DNA from: Pseudoalteromonas phenolica
GTDB lineage: Bacteria > Pseudomonadota > Gammaproteobacteria > Enterobacterales > Alteromonadaceae
Reading direction: 5' to 3'
Assembly: GCF_005886345.1 (NCBI RefSeq)
Contig: NZ_PNEC01000009.1
Location: forward strand, 124,001-188,000
Length of the DNA stretch: 64,000 nucleotides
The number at the start of each line of letters is the position of its first letter. Position 1 is the stretch's first letter. Positions 30,157 through 40,075 of the stretch are shown here, piece after piece. The notes under the pieces are model-generated. The model was not told the origin of the DNA. It was given only the letters and a program-made list of their open reading frames with translations, and did no database searches. Both the position numbers and the translations under genes were made by a program.

Positions 30157-31064
30157 TAGGCTTTTTTCCTTGTGATTGACCAAGTTTCAAAACAGGCTGC
30201 ACTGACGACCAGCAAGCCACCGATTAAGGTCATCATATTTGGCTGTTCTGACAATAGCATAAAAGCCAATACGGTCCCGTACAAGGGTTGTAAACAAGAA
30301 ATTAACCCTGCTGTTGTTGCAGATAAAAATCTTAAACTGCTTGCAAATAGTGCATGCGGCGCCGCGGTAAAAATAATACCTGCTAATAGCAGCAACCAAA
30401 TATCTTGCTCGGGTAAGTCTGTCGGCCCAACATCAACGAAAGCACACAGCATTAAACTAGCCACAATAGTTTGATAAAGCATAGTCTGCGGGCCGCCATA
30501 AGATGAGAAGTACTGCTTTTGCAGCAAATTTCTTAACGCAAATAACAACCCTGAGAAAATGCCTGTGACTATCCCTAATGTAACGTCATTACCCAGGTTA
30601 GCTTCTGGCACTAATAAGTAAATTCCGAATAAAACCGTCACTGCACTAATAATGTCTTTACTTTTAAGTTTCTGTTTACTGAAAAAAGGTTCTAAAAATA
30701 CTGTGATTACAGGATAAGTAAAGAAAGCGATAATGCCAGTTGCGATGCCTGCTAATTGCATACCAGCAAAATAAGTCACCCAGTGTAAACCAACCACAAT
30801 GCCCAGAATTATGGCGATGCCGTAATCTTTTTTGTGATTTAGAGCAATGGCTTTGCCTTGAAATTTGAGCAAGCAAACTAGGGCAATAAAGGCGATGGCT
30901 GTACGGTATACTGTAATATCAAGCGCTGATAAGGCAATGAGTTTAGAAAATAGCGCAGTACCACCGAACAGCAATACGGCAGTATGGAGTTGAATAAGAG
31001 CAGATTTTTCTGAGCGCATGAGCGTGTCGTGTTGTCTTTTTTTTGAGTCTATCATTGATGACAC
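30156..31064 (-). CDS. EamA/DMT-superfamily permease
   Basis: Ten-helix drug/metabolite transporter-type inner-membrane protein of 302 residues with two EamA repeats. Examples of the membrane segments are LHTAVLLFGGTALFSKLIAL and LLLLAGIIFTAAPHALFASSLRFLSATTAGL. The substrate cannot be told from sequence. Translational coupling to the glycerophosphodiesterase gene is suggestive but weak evidence for a phosphodiester-related role. Alternative starts at 31055 or 31019 are possible, since the first 16 residues are hydrophilic and variable. Confidence 0.85.
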   Translation of the reverse strand: MSSMIDSKKRQHDTLMRSEKSALIQLHTAVLLFGGTALFSKLIALSALDITVYRTAIAFIALVCLLKFQGKAIALNHKKDYGIAIILGIVVGLHWVTYFAGMQLAGIATGIIAFFTYPVITVFLEPFFSKQKLKSKDIISAVTVLFGIYLLVPEANLGNDVTLGIVTGIFSGLLFALRNLLQKQYFSSYGGPQTMLYQTIVASLMLCAFVDVGPTDLPEQDIWLLLLAGIIFTAAPHALFASSLRFLSATTAGLISCLQPLYGTVLAFMLLSEQPNMMTLIGGLLVVSAACFETWSITRKKA

Positions 31065-31165
31065 TTGTCACTAAACAAATTATGAATAGCAGTTAGTCTA
31101 TGCAATTATATGTGCCTATTATGTCTTCGAGCACTAACCCAATAACAGACTGACCCGGAACTGGA

Positions 31166-32272
31166 ATGAACATGCTTAACAAACCCCATAATATGGCATT
31201 AGCCCACCCCAACAAGCAATTTTGGAATTGGGGACCACTGTTTTTTTCAAGTTTTTTCTTTTTTCCTCTACTGACTAATTGGCAGTCGTTATCTGTGGGC
31301 GATATTACTGCGCAGCTAGCTATCTATGCGTTTTTTGTGTTTCTATATGGTATTGCTTTGTACAAGAAAGGTGAGTCGGTAACACCTAGCTTGGCTGCTA
31401 TGGCTTTACTCTGTTGCTTAGGTACTTATGTGACCTATGGCACTCACTCTCTATTTGGCTTTATTGGCTTTTTCTGTGGTTTTAATTATCGCCGAAAGCA
31501 AAGTTTTATGATGATGGCGGCATTGCTGGTGGTTATTATTATTAGTGCATTTTTATTTGTGCCAGTGAAGTCGCTGTATTTTGTCTCTCCAGCAGCAATT
31601 GTCAGTATTGGTTTATTTATTTTTGGCATGATGGAGCAAAGAGAGCGGCTTTATCGTGATCAACAAGTAAAAGACCAACAACAAATTGAGCAGTTGGGGG
31701 CGATTGCTGAGAGAGAGCGCATTGCGCGAGACTTACATGATTTACTCGGCCATTCACTGTCATCAATTGCGCTTAAAGCTGAGCTTGCTAGTAAGCTCAC
31801 GACAGCCGGAGCAAATGAACAAGCTTCACAAGAGTCGGCGCAAGTGGCGCAATTAGCACGCTCGTTGTTGAGTGAAGTACGTCAAGCAGTATCGGGTTTG
31901 AAGCAAGTGGGCTTGTATGCGCAGTTAGATGTATTAGTAAAGCGCTTGCAAGATTCAGGTTTTATTGTAGAGCAATCAATTGAGAAAGTATTATTAAGTG
32001 CTGAGCAAGAATCAAACCTATGCTTTATTTTTAAAGAGGCTGTCACCAATATTATCCGTCATAGCAAAGGAAAGTATGTTAAGTTGCAGCTTAGTACCCA
32101 AAGAGGGTCTGTTAACTTAGATATTCAAGATGATGGTGTTGTTAAAAAATATCAGTCAGGAAATGGAGTCGAGGGTATAAAAGACAGAGCGCTTGCCTTG
32201 CAAGGTAAGTGTCACATAAGTACAGACTCTGGTATGGCCATAAACATTCAATTCAAGGAACTTGTAGCATGA
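31166..32272 (+). CDS. DesK-like sensor histidine kinase
   Basis: Membrane histidine kinase of the HisKA_3 class. The 368 residues begin with about five transmembrane segments (to about residue 155), then a short coiled coil and the phosphoacceptor H191 in ERIARDLHDLLGHSLSS. A small HATPase domain follows with EAVTNIIRHSKGKY and the GNGVEGIKDRA glycine motif. No periplasmic sensor is seen, as in the thermosensor DesK. It overlaps the response regulator start by four bases. The signal is unknown. Confidence 0.9.
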   Translation: MNMLNKPHNMALAHPNKQFWNWGPLFFSSFFFFPLLTNWQSLSVGDITAQLAIYAFFVFLYGIALYKKGESVTPSLAAMALLCCLGTYVTYGTHSLFGFIGFFCGFNYRRKQSFMMMAALLVVIIISAFLFVPVKSLYFVSPAAIVSIGLFIFGMMEQRERLYRDQQVKDQQQIEQLGAIAERERIARDLHDLLGHSLSSIALKAELASKLTTAGANEQASQESAQVAQLARSLLSEVRQAVSGLKQVGLYAQLDVLVKRLQDSGFIVEQSIEKVLLSAEQESNLCFIFKEAVTNIIRHSKGKYVKLQLSTQRGSVNLDIQDDGVVKKYQSGNGVEGIKDRALALQGKCHISTDSGMAINIQFKELVA

Positions 32273-32871
32273 TAAAAGTATTGATTGTCGAAGATCAGGG
32301 CCTAGTTCGCGGTGCGATCAGTGCGTTATTAGGACTTGATATACATATTGAAGTGGTGGCTCAGGCTCAAGATGGTCTAGAGGGGCTAAAAGCGCTTGAA
32401 AGTCATGATGTTGATATTGTGCTCACTGATATTGAAATGCCGAACATGACAGGTTTAGAGTTAGCCGAGCAGGTGATAGCCAAGTACCCAAAAAGCAAAG
32501 TAGTGATCATGACGACATTTTCAAGAGCGGGCTATATTCGTCGCGCGATGACAATGGGTGTTAAAGGTTTTGTATTAAAAGAAGCGCCCAGCGATTACTT
32601 GGTAAATACCTTAAAGAAGGTCATGCAAGGACAAAAAGTGATAGATCCTGAGCTGGCAATGAGTGCACTTGAAGACAGTGATCCATTAACAGAAAAAGAA
32701 CGTAAGGCTCTGCGTTTAGCGGGTGAAGGGTTAAAAACTGCTGAGATAGCGGGCAAACTTTTCTTGAGTGAAGGCACGATCAGAAATTATTTATCAGAAG
32801 CCATTGCTAAGTTAAATGCAACAAATCGGGTTGATGCAGCCCGAATAGCTAAGCAAAAAGGTTGGCTATAA
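32269..32871 (+). CDS. DesR/NarL-type response regulator
   Basis: Two-domain transcription regulator of 200 residues: a receiver domain with the phosphoacceptor D54 (IVLTDIEMPN) and a C-terminal LuxR-type helix-turn-helix (about 137-200, LTEKERKALRLAGEGLKTAEIAG). The ATG at 32269 overlaps the kinase stop (ATGA), so this start is preferred over an upstream in-frame start at 32209 inside the kinase gene. It is the cognate partner of the kinase. Confidence 0.92.
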   Translation: MIKVLIVEDQGLVRGAISALLGLDIHIEVVAQAQDGLEGLKALESHDVDIVLTDIEMPNMTGLELAEQVIAKYPKSKVVIMTTFSRAGYIRRAMTMGVKGFVLKEAPSDYLVNTLKKVMQGQKVIDPELAMSALEDSDPLTEKERKALRLAGEGLKTAEIAGKLFLSEGTIRNYLSEAIAKLNATNRVDAARIAKQKGWL

Positions 32872-33010
32872 TGATGTACACAGTATACTATATTGCAAAA
32901 TACAGGATAGAGAGGCTGTAGAGTAAGGTTTTCACTCTATTAAATGGCTTTAAAATCATGTTGTTATGTATTAAAATCATCCTAATTTATTAGTTCAAGA
33001 TAAGTGGATT

Positions 33011-35200
33011 ATGCTAGAGCTACATTTCGCGATGCCAATTATGTCGTTAACTGCGATTATTTCTGCTGGGGTGATGACGTTGAATTGGTTTATGTATCAA
33101 ACTGCAGACGGCGTCAGGCAATGGATGTTTTCGATGCAGTTGATGGCGCTCACTTGCTTGCTACTAATAGGCATCAGTTATCAGCCTGAAGCCATTACAT
33201 TTGTCGCGTTAACGTGTTTATTTGCTTCTTTTTATTTCTTTGTGAATGGCACTGAAAAGTTTTTTAAATTACCGCATTCACACACTGTGTGGATTATTAT
33301 TGCGGTAGTCTATTTTGCATTGGTGAGTTGGTTTAGTTTTGTCGACTCTAATAGGGCCATGCGCTACATCGCTTCGTACTCCCTTGTTACTATTTCTATG
33401 GGCCTATCAATCCGTACTTTGATGGTTTGCACACCAAGTCATCATCAACGCCCCAGCTTATCTCGTTGGGGCTTTTTAGTTGCATGTTTGAGTGTTTTTG
33501 CCGTTTTATCAATTCATCTATTAACGCTTGATGTGAAACCACAACTTGCAGTTTTAACTAGTCTGACTACGTCGCAGGTATTGGTCATTGCTGCAACCGT
33601 ATGTTTACCAATTATTTTATGTGTTGCGTTTAGCTTATTATGTGGTGCACAACAACTCGAAAAAATGGCCTTGTTGGCACAAAAAAACAAACAAGCAAGT
33701 TTACTTAAAGGGCGCTTCTTGACGATGTTGAGTCATGAGTTACGCACCCCATTAAATGCCATTGTTGGACATGCTGATATGCTTAAGCGCATTCCTCGAG
33801 AGCCACAAAAACATGCCCAGCTTTGTGATGTCATTAGTGAAGCTGCACACTCTCTGTCAGATCTAGCTAATCAAGTGCTATTACAAGCAAAAGGTGAGCA
33901 AGTCGGTGCGCAATTAAAACCGGTTAATTTACCTGAGCAAGCACGCTCTGTGTTTGAATTGCTATTACCCTTGTCAAAGAATAAAGGGCTAGAGCTCAAG
34001 TTGCGAATAGATGAGCGTTTAGAAGAGTTATATTTTTTAACAGATAAAGAATCACTTCTGCTGATTTTAAAAAATTTAATGTCAAATGGCATTAAATACA
34101 CAGAGCACGGAGAAGTAATTTTGTCTGTGAATTTACAAGAGCCACAGCGAAAAGGTGACAGTTTAGAACGGCGAGTACAATTTTCAGTTTCTGATACGGG
34201 AATAGGCTTAAGCCAAAATGCACTCGATTATATCTTCGAACCATTTGCCAGCACTCAGTTAGAGCATAATATAAGTAATAGTGCAGGCTTTGGTTTGAGT
34301 TTAAGTAAGCAGTTGGTAGAAAACTTAGGTGGTGAATTGACCGTATGTAGCGAAGTCAAACAAGGCACTGTTTTTTCGTTTTCATTACAACTAAATAGTT
34401 GTGATATCCCAGCTACACAAAAAGCTGCAGATGAAAATAAGGCGCAGCAAATAGCACTCTCAACGAGCAGTATATTGGTTGTAGAAGATAACCTATTAAA
34501 TCAAGAAGTACTTAAACACTATTTACAAGATAACAAAATGTACTGTGAATATGTGAGAAGTCTAGCTGATGCTACAAACGCCATTAAAGCTGAGGCATTT
34601 GATGTCATTTTACTAGATATGCATTTGCCTGATGGTCATGGCTTAGAATGGTGGCAGAATTTGCAAGGTCATTTTGAACCCGCTCAAGCACCTACAGTGA
34701 TAGCCTTAACTGGCGATGCCGATGAAGAAGCTCAGCAAAAATATTTGCAACATGGTATTACTTATTGCTTAGAGAAACCGATTTCTGGCGCAATCTTGCT
34801 CTCTGTTTTGGAGCACGTTGGTACTGCTAATACTACGCAGATTAATCCATTACAACTTTTAGATGAACAAGTAGTTGCACATTTAAACAAGCAATTCGAT
34901 AGTCAATTCCTTAATACCAAGCTGATGTATTTGGCAGACACGTTTGATTACGAATTTGCTCAGTTGCAAGGCTTAGCGGATATACAGGCAATTGAGCAGC
35001 TCGAAGTAAAGTTACAGACTTTGATCCAAGAATGTATCGATTTAGGTTTAAAAGCTTTGGCTCAAGCGTTAGTTGAAACTAAAGATGCCGTCAGAGCCAA
35101 GCAAGTTATAGATTGGCGCGCACTTCACCATTATGCCAAACAAAATGCTTTAGCGTTGCAGAATTATCAGAAACAATTTTGTGCTGTGCGTAATATTTAG
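33011..35200 (+). CDS. Hybrid sensor histidine kinase with membrane sensor and receiver domain
   Basis: The 729-residue protein has about seven hydrophobic segments in the first 215 residues. A HisKA domain follows with H242 in MLSHELRTPLNAIVGH, then an HATPase domain (SNGIKYTEHGEV, VSDTGIGLS, GFGLSLSKQLVENLGGEL). A receiver domain (about 488-600) has D536 in ILLDMHLPDG. The last 105 residues are helical but lack a typical HPt motif, so phosphotransfer probably goes to a separate protein. Transcribed alone, 139 bases after the DesR-like gene. Signal unknown. Confidence 0.9.
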   Translation: MLELHFAMPIMSLTAIISAGVMTLNWFMYQTADGVRQWMFSMQLMALTCLLLIGISYQPEAITFVALTCLFASFYFFVNGTEKFFKLPHSHTVWIIIAVVYFALVSWFSFVDSNRAMRYIASYSLVTISMGLSIRTLMVCTPSHHQRPSLSRWGFLVACLSVFAVLSIHLLTLDVKPQLAVLTSLTTSQVLVIAATVCLPIILCVAFSLLCGAQQLEKMALLAQKNKQASLLKGRFLTMLSHELRTPLNAIVGHADMLKRIPREPQKHAQLCDVISEAAHSLSDLANQVLLQAKGEQVGAQLKPVNLPEQARSVFELLLPLSKNKGLELKLRIDERLEELYFLTDKESLLLILKNLMSNGIKYTEHGEVILSVNLQEPQRKGDSLERRVQFSVSDTGIGLSQNALDYIFEPFASTQLEHNISNSAGFGLSLSKQLVENLGGELTVCSEVKQGTVFSFSLQLNSCDIPATQKAADENKAQQIALSTSSILVVEDNLLNQEVLKHYLQDNKMYCEYVRSLADATNAIKAEAFDVILLDMHLPDGHGLEWWQNLQGHFEPAQAPTVIALTGDADEEAQQKYLQHGITYCLEKPISGAILLSVLEHVGTANTTQINPLQLLDEQVVAHLNKQFDSQFLNTKLMYLADTFDYEFAQLQGLADIQAIEQLEVKLQTLIQECIDLGLKALAQALVETKDAVRAKQVIDWRALHHYAKQNALALQNYQKQFCAVRNI

Positions 35201-35310
35201 TTCTTAAAGGTCAAATTTATTTATTGTTTATAAAAGCTTCATCTTGATAGTTAGGTCATTATTCAGAAGTGCGTTAGAATAGAGGTAACTTTATTCGAAA
35301 ATAGCAGTGA

Positions 35311-37857
35311 ATGACAAAACAGGATCCCCATCTCCAACGAGAGCAAGAAAAATACGATAACCCGGTACCAAGCCGCGAGTTTATTTTAGAGCACATCAAA
35401 AAAGCCCCAGCGAAAGCCACGACGTTTAGCCATCTTTGTAGCAGTCTTAATGTAATTGAAGAAGACCGCCAAATTGCATTTAAGCGTCGCTTGCGTGCAA
35501 TGGAGCGTGACGGTCAGCTGCATTTTAATAAATTTAAGCGCTACGTGATCCCAACTGACGATGGGTTAGTGAAAGGTCGTGTGATTGGGCATCGTGATGG
35601 TTTTGGCTTTTTAGTCGTTGAAGGTGAGCCAAAAGATTGGTTTATTGCTAAACACCAAATGAACTCGGTATTACACGGTGATATCGTACTTGCAAAAGCG
35701 GCCAGTCGCGGCAGTGGCGGTAAAGTCGAAGCGCGTATTGTACGTGTACTTGAAAGTGAGCGCGCGCCGATTATTGGCCGTTATTTCGTGGAGTATGGCT
35801 CTGCGGTGGTGGTGCCAGAAGATCCAAGGATCACACAAGATATTATTATTTTGCCAGGCTCCGAAGGCGGTGCACGTCACAATCAAATGGTACAAGTGGA
35901 GATCACTCAGCGTCCAAGTCGTCAAATGAATGCAGTAGGTCGTGTGACTGATGTACTGGGTGTCCATATGGCACCGGGCATGGAAATCGAAGTGGCACTT
36001 CGTAATCATGATATTCCCCATGAATGGCCAGACAAAGTCGTTGATCAAGTTGCAAAGCACGGCGAATTTGTAGAAGAAGCAGATAAAAAAGGGCGTGTAG
36101 ATTTACGTCACTTACCGCTAGTGACCATAGACGGTGAAGATGCCCGAGATTTTGATGATGCAGTTTACTGTGAACGTAAGAAGTCAGGTGGCTGGCGTTT
36201 ATGGGTCGCGATTGCTGATGTCTCACACTATGTACCAAAAGGCAGCCCGCTTGATAAAGAAGCCATAGAGCGTGGTAACTCAGTGTATTTCCCTGAGCAA
36301 GTGATCCCTATGCTGCCAAAAGTGTTATCAAATGGCCTGTGTTCACTGAATCCGAAAGTAGACCGCCTATGTATGGTGGCAGAAATAACTGTGTCAGAAG
36401 CCGGTAATTTATCCGGTTATCGTTTTTACGAAGCGGTGATGAATTCACATGCACGATTAACTTACACCAAAGTACACAGCATTTTGCAAGGCGATGAAGT
36501 GCTACGTGAGCAATATGCAGAGCAAGTGCCGCATCTCACTGATTTGCACCAAATGTATATGGCGCTTAAGTCTTCTCGCCAGCAGCGCGGGGCGATTGAG
36601 TTTGAAACGGTTGAAACGCGTTTTGTGTTTAACGCACATCGTAAGATTGAATCAATCGTACCTGTTGTTCGTAACGATGCACACAAACTCATTGAAGAGT
36701 GTATGATCTTAGCGAACGTCGCTGCAGCTAAACTGCTTGAAAAGCACGATGCTCCAGCGCTGTATCGTGTGCATGACGAGCCTGATCAAGAAAAATTGAG
36801 CCACTTTAGACAGTTTTTAAATGACTTGGGTATTGAAAGTAATCTTGCTAACGATCCATCTCCGTTAGAGTTGACCGAAGCACTCGCACAATTGGGTGAG
36901 CGTCCAGAGCAAGAGCTTATTCAAACCATGTTGCTCCGCTCAATGAAACAAGCGGTTTATCAGCCTGATAACATCGGTCACTATGGTTTGGCGTTAAAAG
37001 CCTACGCGCATTTTACTTCGCCAATCCGTCGTTATCCTGATCTGGTTGTGCACCGTGCGATCAAAGCTATTTTAGCATCTCAAGGTCAACAAACATCTGG
37101 CGAATATGCTTATGAAAATGATGAAGCCGATCAGTTGGGTGAACAGTGTTCAATGACCGAGCGTCGTGCAGACGATGCGACTCGCGAAGTAGCCGACTGG
37201 CTGAAATGCGAGTTTATGCAAGATCATGTTGGCAGTGAGTTTAGCGGTGTCGTTTCATCTGTAACTAATTTTGGCTTATTCGTTCGTCTAGATGAGTTAC
37301 AAATCGATGGCATGATCCATGTGTCGACACTGGGTAATGAGTTCTTCCATTTTGATGGCGCGAAACATTGCCTTGTGGGTGAGCATAGTCATCAGGTTTA
37401 TCGCTTAGGTGATAAGCTACAAGTACAAGTGTCGTCAGTCAGTTTAGACGAACGCCGTATCAATCTGGTGCTTGCGGGTGAGTTAGTGCAAGACCGCTAT
37501 GCGCGCCGACGAGCTAAGCCTTCAACAAGTCGCTCGACAGATAAACCGAGTCGTAAACCAAGCGTGCGAGAGCAGCTTAAAGCGGGTAAAATCCCGGGTA
37601 AATCGACTAAGTCGGGTGAGCAAGCGAGTGAAACTCGAGGCGAGAGCCGCGATGCCAAGCGCAGCTCAAGTCGTAACGAACAAGGTAAAAAGCCTAAAAA
37701 AGGCAAAAAGACGACGCCTAAAGGTAAACTAAAAAAAGCCAAGAAGGCAGCACTTGATAACCCAACGGGTGCTAAAAAGTCTAGAAAGACCAAAGCAAAG
37801 AAAACGCGCCCAGGTAAAAATGCCCGCAAGCGTAATAAACCGAGCGCAGGAGAGTAA
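35311..37857 (+). CDS. rnr: Ribonuclease R
   Basis: Processive 3'-5' exoribonuclease of the RNase II family that can degrade structured RNA. The 848-residue product has an N-terminal helix-turn-helix, two cold-shock domains, the catalytic RNB domain with [13 protein letters not shown] (273-285, metal-binding aspartates), and an S1 domain (about 640-720). A very basic tail of some 120 residues rich in K, R and S follows. It is followed by rlmB with five bases between them, a common pair. Confidence 0.97.
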   Translation: MTKQDPHLQREQEKYDNPVPSREFILEHIKKAPAKATTFSHLCSSLNVIEEDRQIAFKRRLRAMERDGQLHFNKFKRYVIPTDDGLVKGRVIGHRDGFGFLVVEGEPKDWFIAKHQMNSVLHGDIVLAKAASRGSGGKVEARIVRVLESERAPIIGRYFVEYGSAVVVPEDPRITQDIIILPGSEGGARHNQMVQVEITQRPSRQMNAVGRVTDVLGVHMAPGMEIEVALRNHDIPHEWPDKVVDQVAKHGEFVEEADKKGRVDLRHLPLVTIDGEDARDFDDAVYCERKKSGGWRLWVAIADVSHYVPKGSPLDKEAIERGNSVYFPEQVIPMLPKVLSNGLCSLNPKVDRLCMVAEITVSEAGNLSGYRFYEAVMNSHARLTYTKVHSILQGDEVLREQYAEQVPHLTDLHQMYMALKSSRQQRGAIEFETVETRFVFNAHRKIESIVPVVRNDAHKLIEECMILANVAAAKLLEKHDAPALYRVHDEPDQEKLSHFRQFLNDLGIESNLANDPSPLELTEALAQLGERPEQELIQTMLLRSMKQAVYQPDNIGHYGLALKAYAHFTSPIRRYPDLVVHRAIKAILASQGQQTSGEYAYENDEADQLGEQCSMTERRADDATREVADWLKCEFMQDHVGSEFSGVVSSVTNFGLFVRLDELQIDGMIHVSTLGNEFFHFDGAKHCLVGEHSHQVYRLGDKLQVQVSSVSLDERRINLVLAGELVQDRYARRRAKPSTSRSTDKPSRKPSVREQLKAGKIPGKSTKSGEQASETRGESRDAKRSSSRNEQGKKPKKGKKTTPKGKLKKAKKAALDNPTGAKKSRKTKAKKTRPGKNARKRNKPSAGE

Positions 37858-37862
37858 AGACA

Positions 37863-38600
37863 GTGAGCAGTGAATTAATTTTTGGTTTTCATTCTATAGA
37901 AGCAATTTTAGCGAATGAACCTGAGCGCTTTTTAGAGATCTTTGCATTAAAAGGTCGTGAAGATAAGCGTTTGAACCCTGTAATTAATGAAGCGCGTAAA
38001 TTTGGCATTTCAGTGCAATTTATGCAGCGTAAAGCGTTAGATAACAAAGCCAATGGTGAACAGCACCAAGGTATCATGGCACGCGTAAAACCCGCGCGTC
38101 AGTATAGCGAAAAAGATCTTGATGAAATCATTGCCCGTGAAGCAACACCTTTCTTTCTAGTTTTAGATGGTGTTACTGATCCTCATAATTTAGGTGCATG
38201 TTTGCGTAGCGCTGATGCGGCTGGAGTACATGGCGTGATTGTGCCAAAAGACAAGTCTGCAAAGCTTAACGGTACAGCTCGTAAAGTTGCTTGTGGCGCA
38301 GCGGAAACCGTACCGCTTATTCAAGTAACTAACCTGGCGCGTACATTACGTGACATTAAAGAAGCCGGTGTATGGGTAGTCGGCACCGCAGGAGAAACCG
38401 ATACCCATGTATTCGATGCGAATCTAACTGGTCCTATGGCCATTGTGATGGGTGCTGAAGGTGACGGCATGCGCCGCTTAACGCGTGAGCATTGCGACGT
38501 GTTAGTTAAAATCCCAATGGTTGGTACGGTATCAAGTTTGAACGTATCAGTAGCAACGGGAATTTGTTTATTTGAAGTGCTACGACAGCGCAGCCTTTAA
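37863..38600 (+). CDS. rlmB: RlmB, 23S rRNA Gm2251 2'-O-methyltransferase
   Basis: SPOUT methyltransferase that modifies G2251 in the 23S rRNA P loop. The 245-residue product has the N-terminal L30-like substrate domain ([14 protein letters not shown]) and the C-terminal knotted SPOUT domain with [35 protein letters not shown] and [18 protein letters not shown]. The start is GTG, set by AGGAGA at 37848-37853 at the end of rnr, nine bases upstream. A strong terminator follows. Confidence 0.96.
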   Translation: MSSELIFGFHSIEAILANEPERFLEIFALKGREDKRLNPVINEARKFGISVQFMQRKALDNKANGEQHQGIMARVKPARQYSEKDLDEIIAREATPFFLVLDGVTDPHNLGACLRSADAAGVHGVIVPKDKSAKLNGTARKVACGAAETVPLIQVTNLARTLRDIKEAGVWVVGTAGETDTHVFDANLTGPMAIVMGAEGDGMRRLTREHCDVLVKIPMVGTVSSLNVSVATGICLFEVLRQRSL

Positions 38601-38619
38601 TAAATAAGATAAAGATGTG

Positions 38620-38650
38620 AAAAAGCACGATTGGTATCGTGCTTTTTTTG
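38620..38650 (+). terminator. Terminator after rlmB
   Basis: Ten-base stem AAAAGCACGA / TCGTGCTTTT with a TTGGTA loop and T run. Confidence 0.9.
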
Positions 38651-38654
38651 TGTT

Positions 38655-38727
38655 TGCGCGTGGCATAAAGCCAAGCCTACAGACAGTTGTTAGTGAAGGA
38701 GTTGTAGGCGCGATTTTATATCGCGCA
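38655..38727. repeat. Inverted pair of REP-like elements
   Basis: Two copies of a 25-27 base element face each other with 21 bases between: a minus-strand copy at 38655-38681 and a plus-strand copy at 38703-38727. Each begins TGTAGG and ends CGCGCA or ATCGCGCA. Each holds a small hairpin with a TTTAT loop (TGGC/GCCA in one, GCGAT/ATCGC in the other). A third copy is at 45658-45682. The head-to-head layout resembles REPIN/BIME structures. Confidence 0.65.
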
Positions 38728-38743
38728 ATGTTTAAATCTTTAC

Positions 38744-39430
38744 CTACGCAGCAATTTTATCAGCTAATAACTCTGCTAATTCATACAAGGAGCTAACCTT
38801 ATAGGTTGGCTCAATCCCGTCTTTACCTTCAACACACGCGTGTTGTAACCAACAGCTATCAATGCCAAAACGATTTGCACCTAACACATCGCTTTCTAAG
38901 GTATCACCCACCATCAGCACCTTACTTTTATCTGGATTACCCAGCTTTGATAATGCCGCGGCGAAAGGTTCAGGTGCCGGCTTTGCCTTGCCTATTTGCT
39001 CAGAAATGACCAAAGCCTCAAAGTAATCTGCAAAGCCGGTATGTGCTAAACGTTTTTGCTGCAATTTGGTAAAACCATTGGTGATGATCCCAAGTTTCAC
39101 TTTGCCATGCAGTGATTCAAGCAGGGCTTTAGCGCCTAGCAATGGCTGACAGATCTCTGCCATGGCATCCAAAAATGCGTCGTTTAAGTCTTGTGGTTTG
39201 ACGTTGAGCTCTGCCGCTAACTTTGTGAAGCGAGTGACTTGCAACGTTTCAGCATTAATCTCACCATTTTGATACTGCACCCAAAGAGCTGCGTTATCGT
39301 CTTTATATCCTTGATAATCTTGCTCACTGAATTCAACACCATAGTTTAATAACATGGTTTTCAAACCTAGATAGGCGTTGAAGCTAAATAGGGTTTCGTC
39401 GGCATCAAATAAAATATGTGTGTACTGCAT
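38744..39430 (-). CDS. yjjG: YjjG-type pyrimidine 5'-nucleotidase (HAD)
   Basis: HAD-superfamily phosphatase acting on dUMP and non-canonical pyrimidine monophosphates in E. coli. From the ATG at 39430 the product is 228 residues with motif I FDADETLF, a cap domain, motif II ITNGF, and motif III/IV KPAPEPF and MVGDTLESDVLGA. An earlier in-frame start adds 27 residues that overlap yjjX, so it is not used. Seven bases separate it from the upstream yjjX stop, indicating an operon. Confidence 0.9.
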   Translation of the reverse strand: MQYTHILFDADETLFSFNAYLGLKTMLLNYGVEFSEQDYQGYKDDNAALWVQYQNGEINAETLQVTRFTKLAAELNVKPQDLNDAFLDAMAEICQPLLGAKALLESLHGKVKLGIITNGFTKLQQKRLAHTGFADYFEALVISEQIGKAKPAPEPFAAALSKLGNPDKSKVLMVGDTLESDVLGANRFGIDSCWLQHACVEGKDGIEPTYKVSSLYELAELLADKIAA

Positions 39431-39437
39431 CGTGCTA

Positions 39438-39974
39438 TCACTTATCGTATAGTTCAGGGTGATTAAATGGCGCCATCGCAAGTAATAAAGCCTGCGTATA
39501 GCTACTTTCACGGGTTGCTAGATGATTGGTTAGTAAACCAATTGCACCGCATTTTTGTTTGATATTTTCGGTATTGAATAAATCATCCATCACATGGCCC
39601 AACTCCTCACCCGCCAGCAATTTATCATAAACCGATTGTGGTAGCGGCAAGTTGCAACTACGACCAATGCTGGTTTGTTTACCATCTGAAATAACCACAA
39701 AAGCAAAGGTGGCAGGGCCGTAACTAAACTGATTTGCACCGCCTTCCATTGCACAGTAAAAGTCTGCTTGATAATGTTTTATAAGATGTTTAACGCGGTT
39801 TTCAGCACCGATGCGAGTATCGTCTTCTCCTAAAGGCTGATCAGGCACGCCACTTGGGGCATGCATACCTTGGCAATCAAGCGTGTGCTCAGGGAAGTAC
39901 TGAGTGAAAATTTCTTTGGCAGCGGCCACTTTGACCGGATTTTGTGAGCCAACAAGTATTTTTAAAGAAGGCAT
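39438..39974 (-). CDS. yjjX: YjjX, inosine/xanthosine triphosphatase
   Basis: Removes the non-canonical nucleotides ITP and XTP (and in some reports dITP). The 178-residue product has the family start KILVGSQNPVKVAAAKEIF and the VPDQPLGEDDTRIGAENRV segment, which holds conserved acidic and basic residues. It is probably co-transcribed with yjjG; together they form a nucleotide pool-cleaning pair. Confidence 0.93.
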   Translation of the reverse strand: MPSLKILVGSQNPVKVAAAKEIFTQYFPEHTLDCQGMHAPSGVPDQPLGEDDTRIGAENRVKHLIKHYQADFYCAMEGGANQFSYGPATFAFVVISDGKQTSIGRSCNLPLPQSVYDKLLAGEELGHVMDDLFNTENIKQKCGAIGLLTNHLATRESSYTQALLLAMAPFNHPELYDK

Positions 39975-40075
39975 TATCCTGTGCTCCTTTTATCAGTTGA
40001 GCAACTAGTCTAATGTTTTATGAGCGACTTAACTACGTTTTAAATGTTAGAAATAATAAATAGTTAAACTGATCC

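Noticed and set aside
37497..37829. Long open frames opposite the 3' end of rnr
   Set aside because: The lysine- and serine-rich tail of RNase R yields antisense frames without stops. No start signal or family match.
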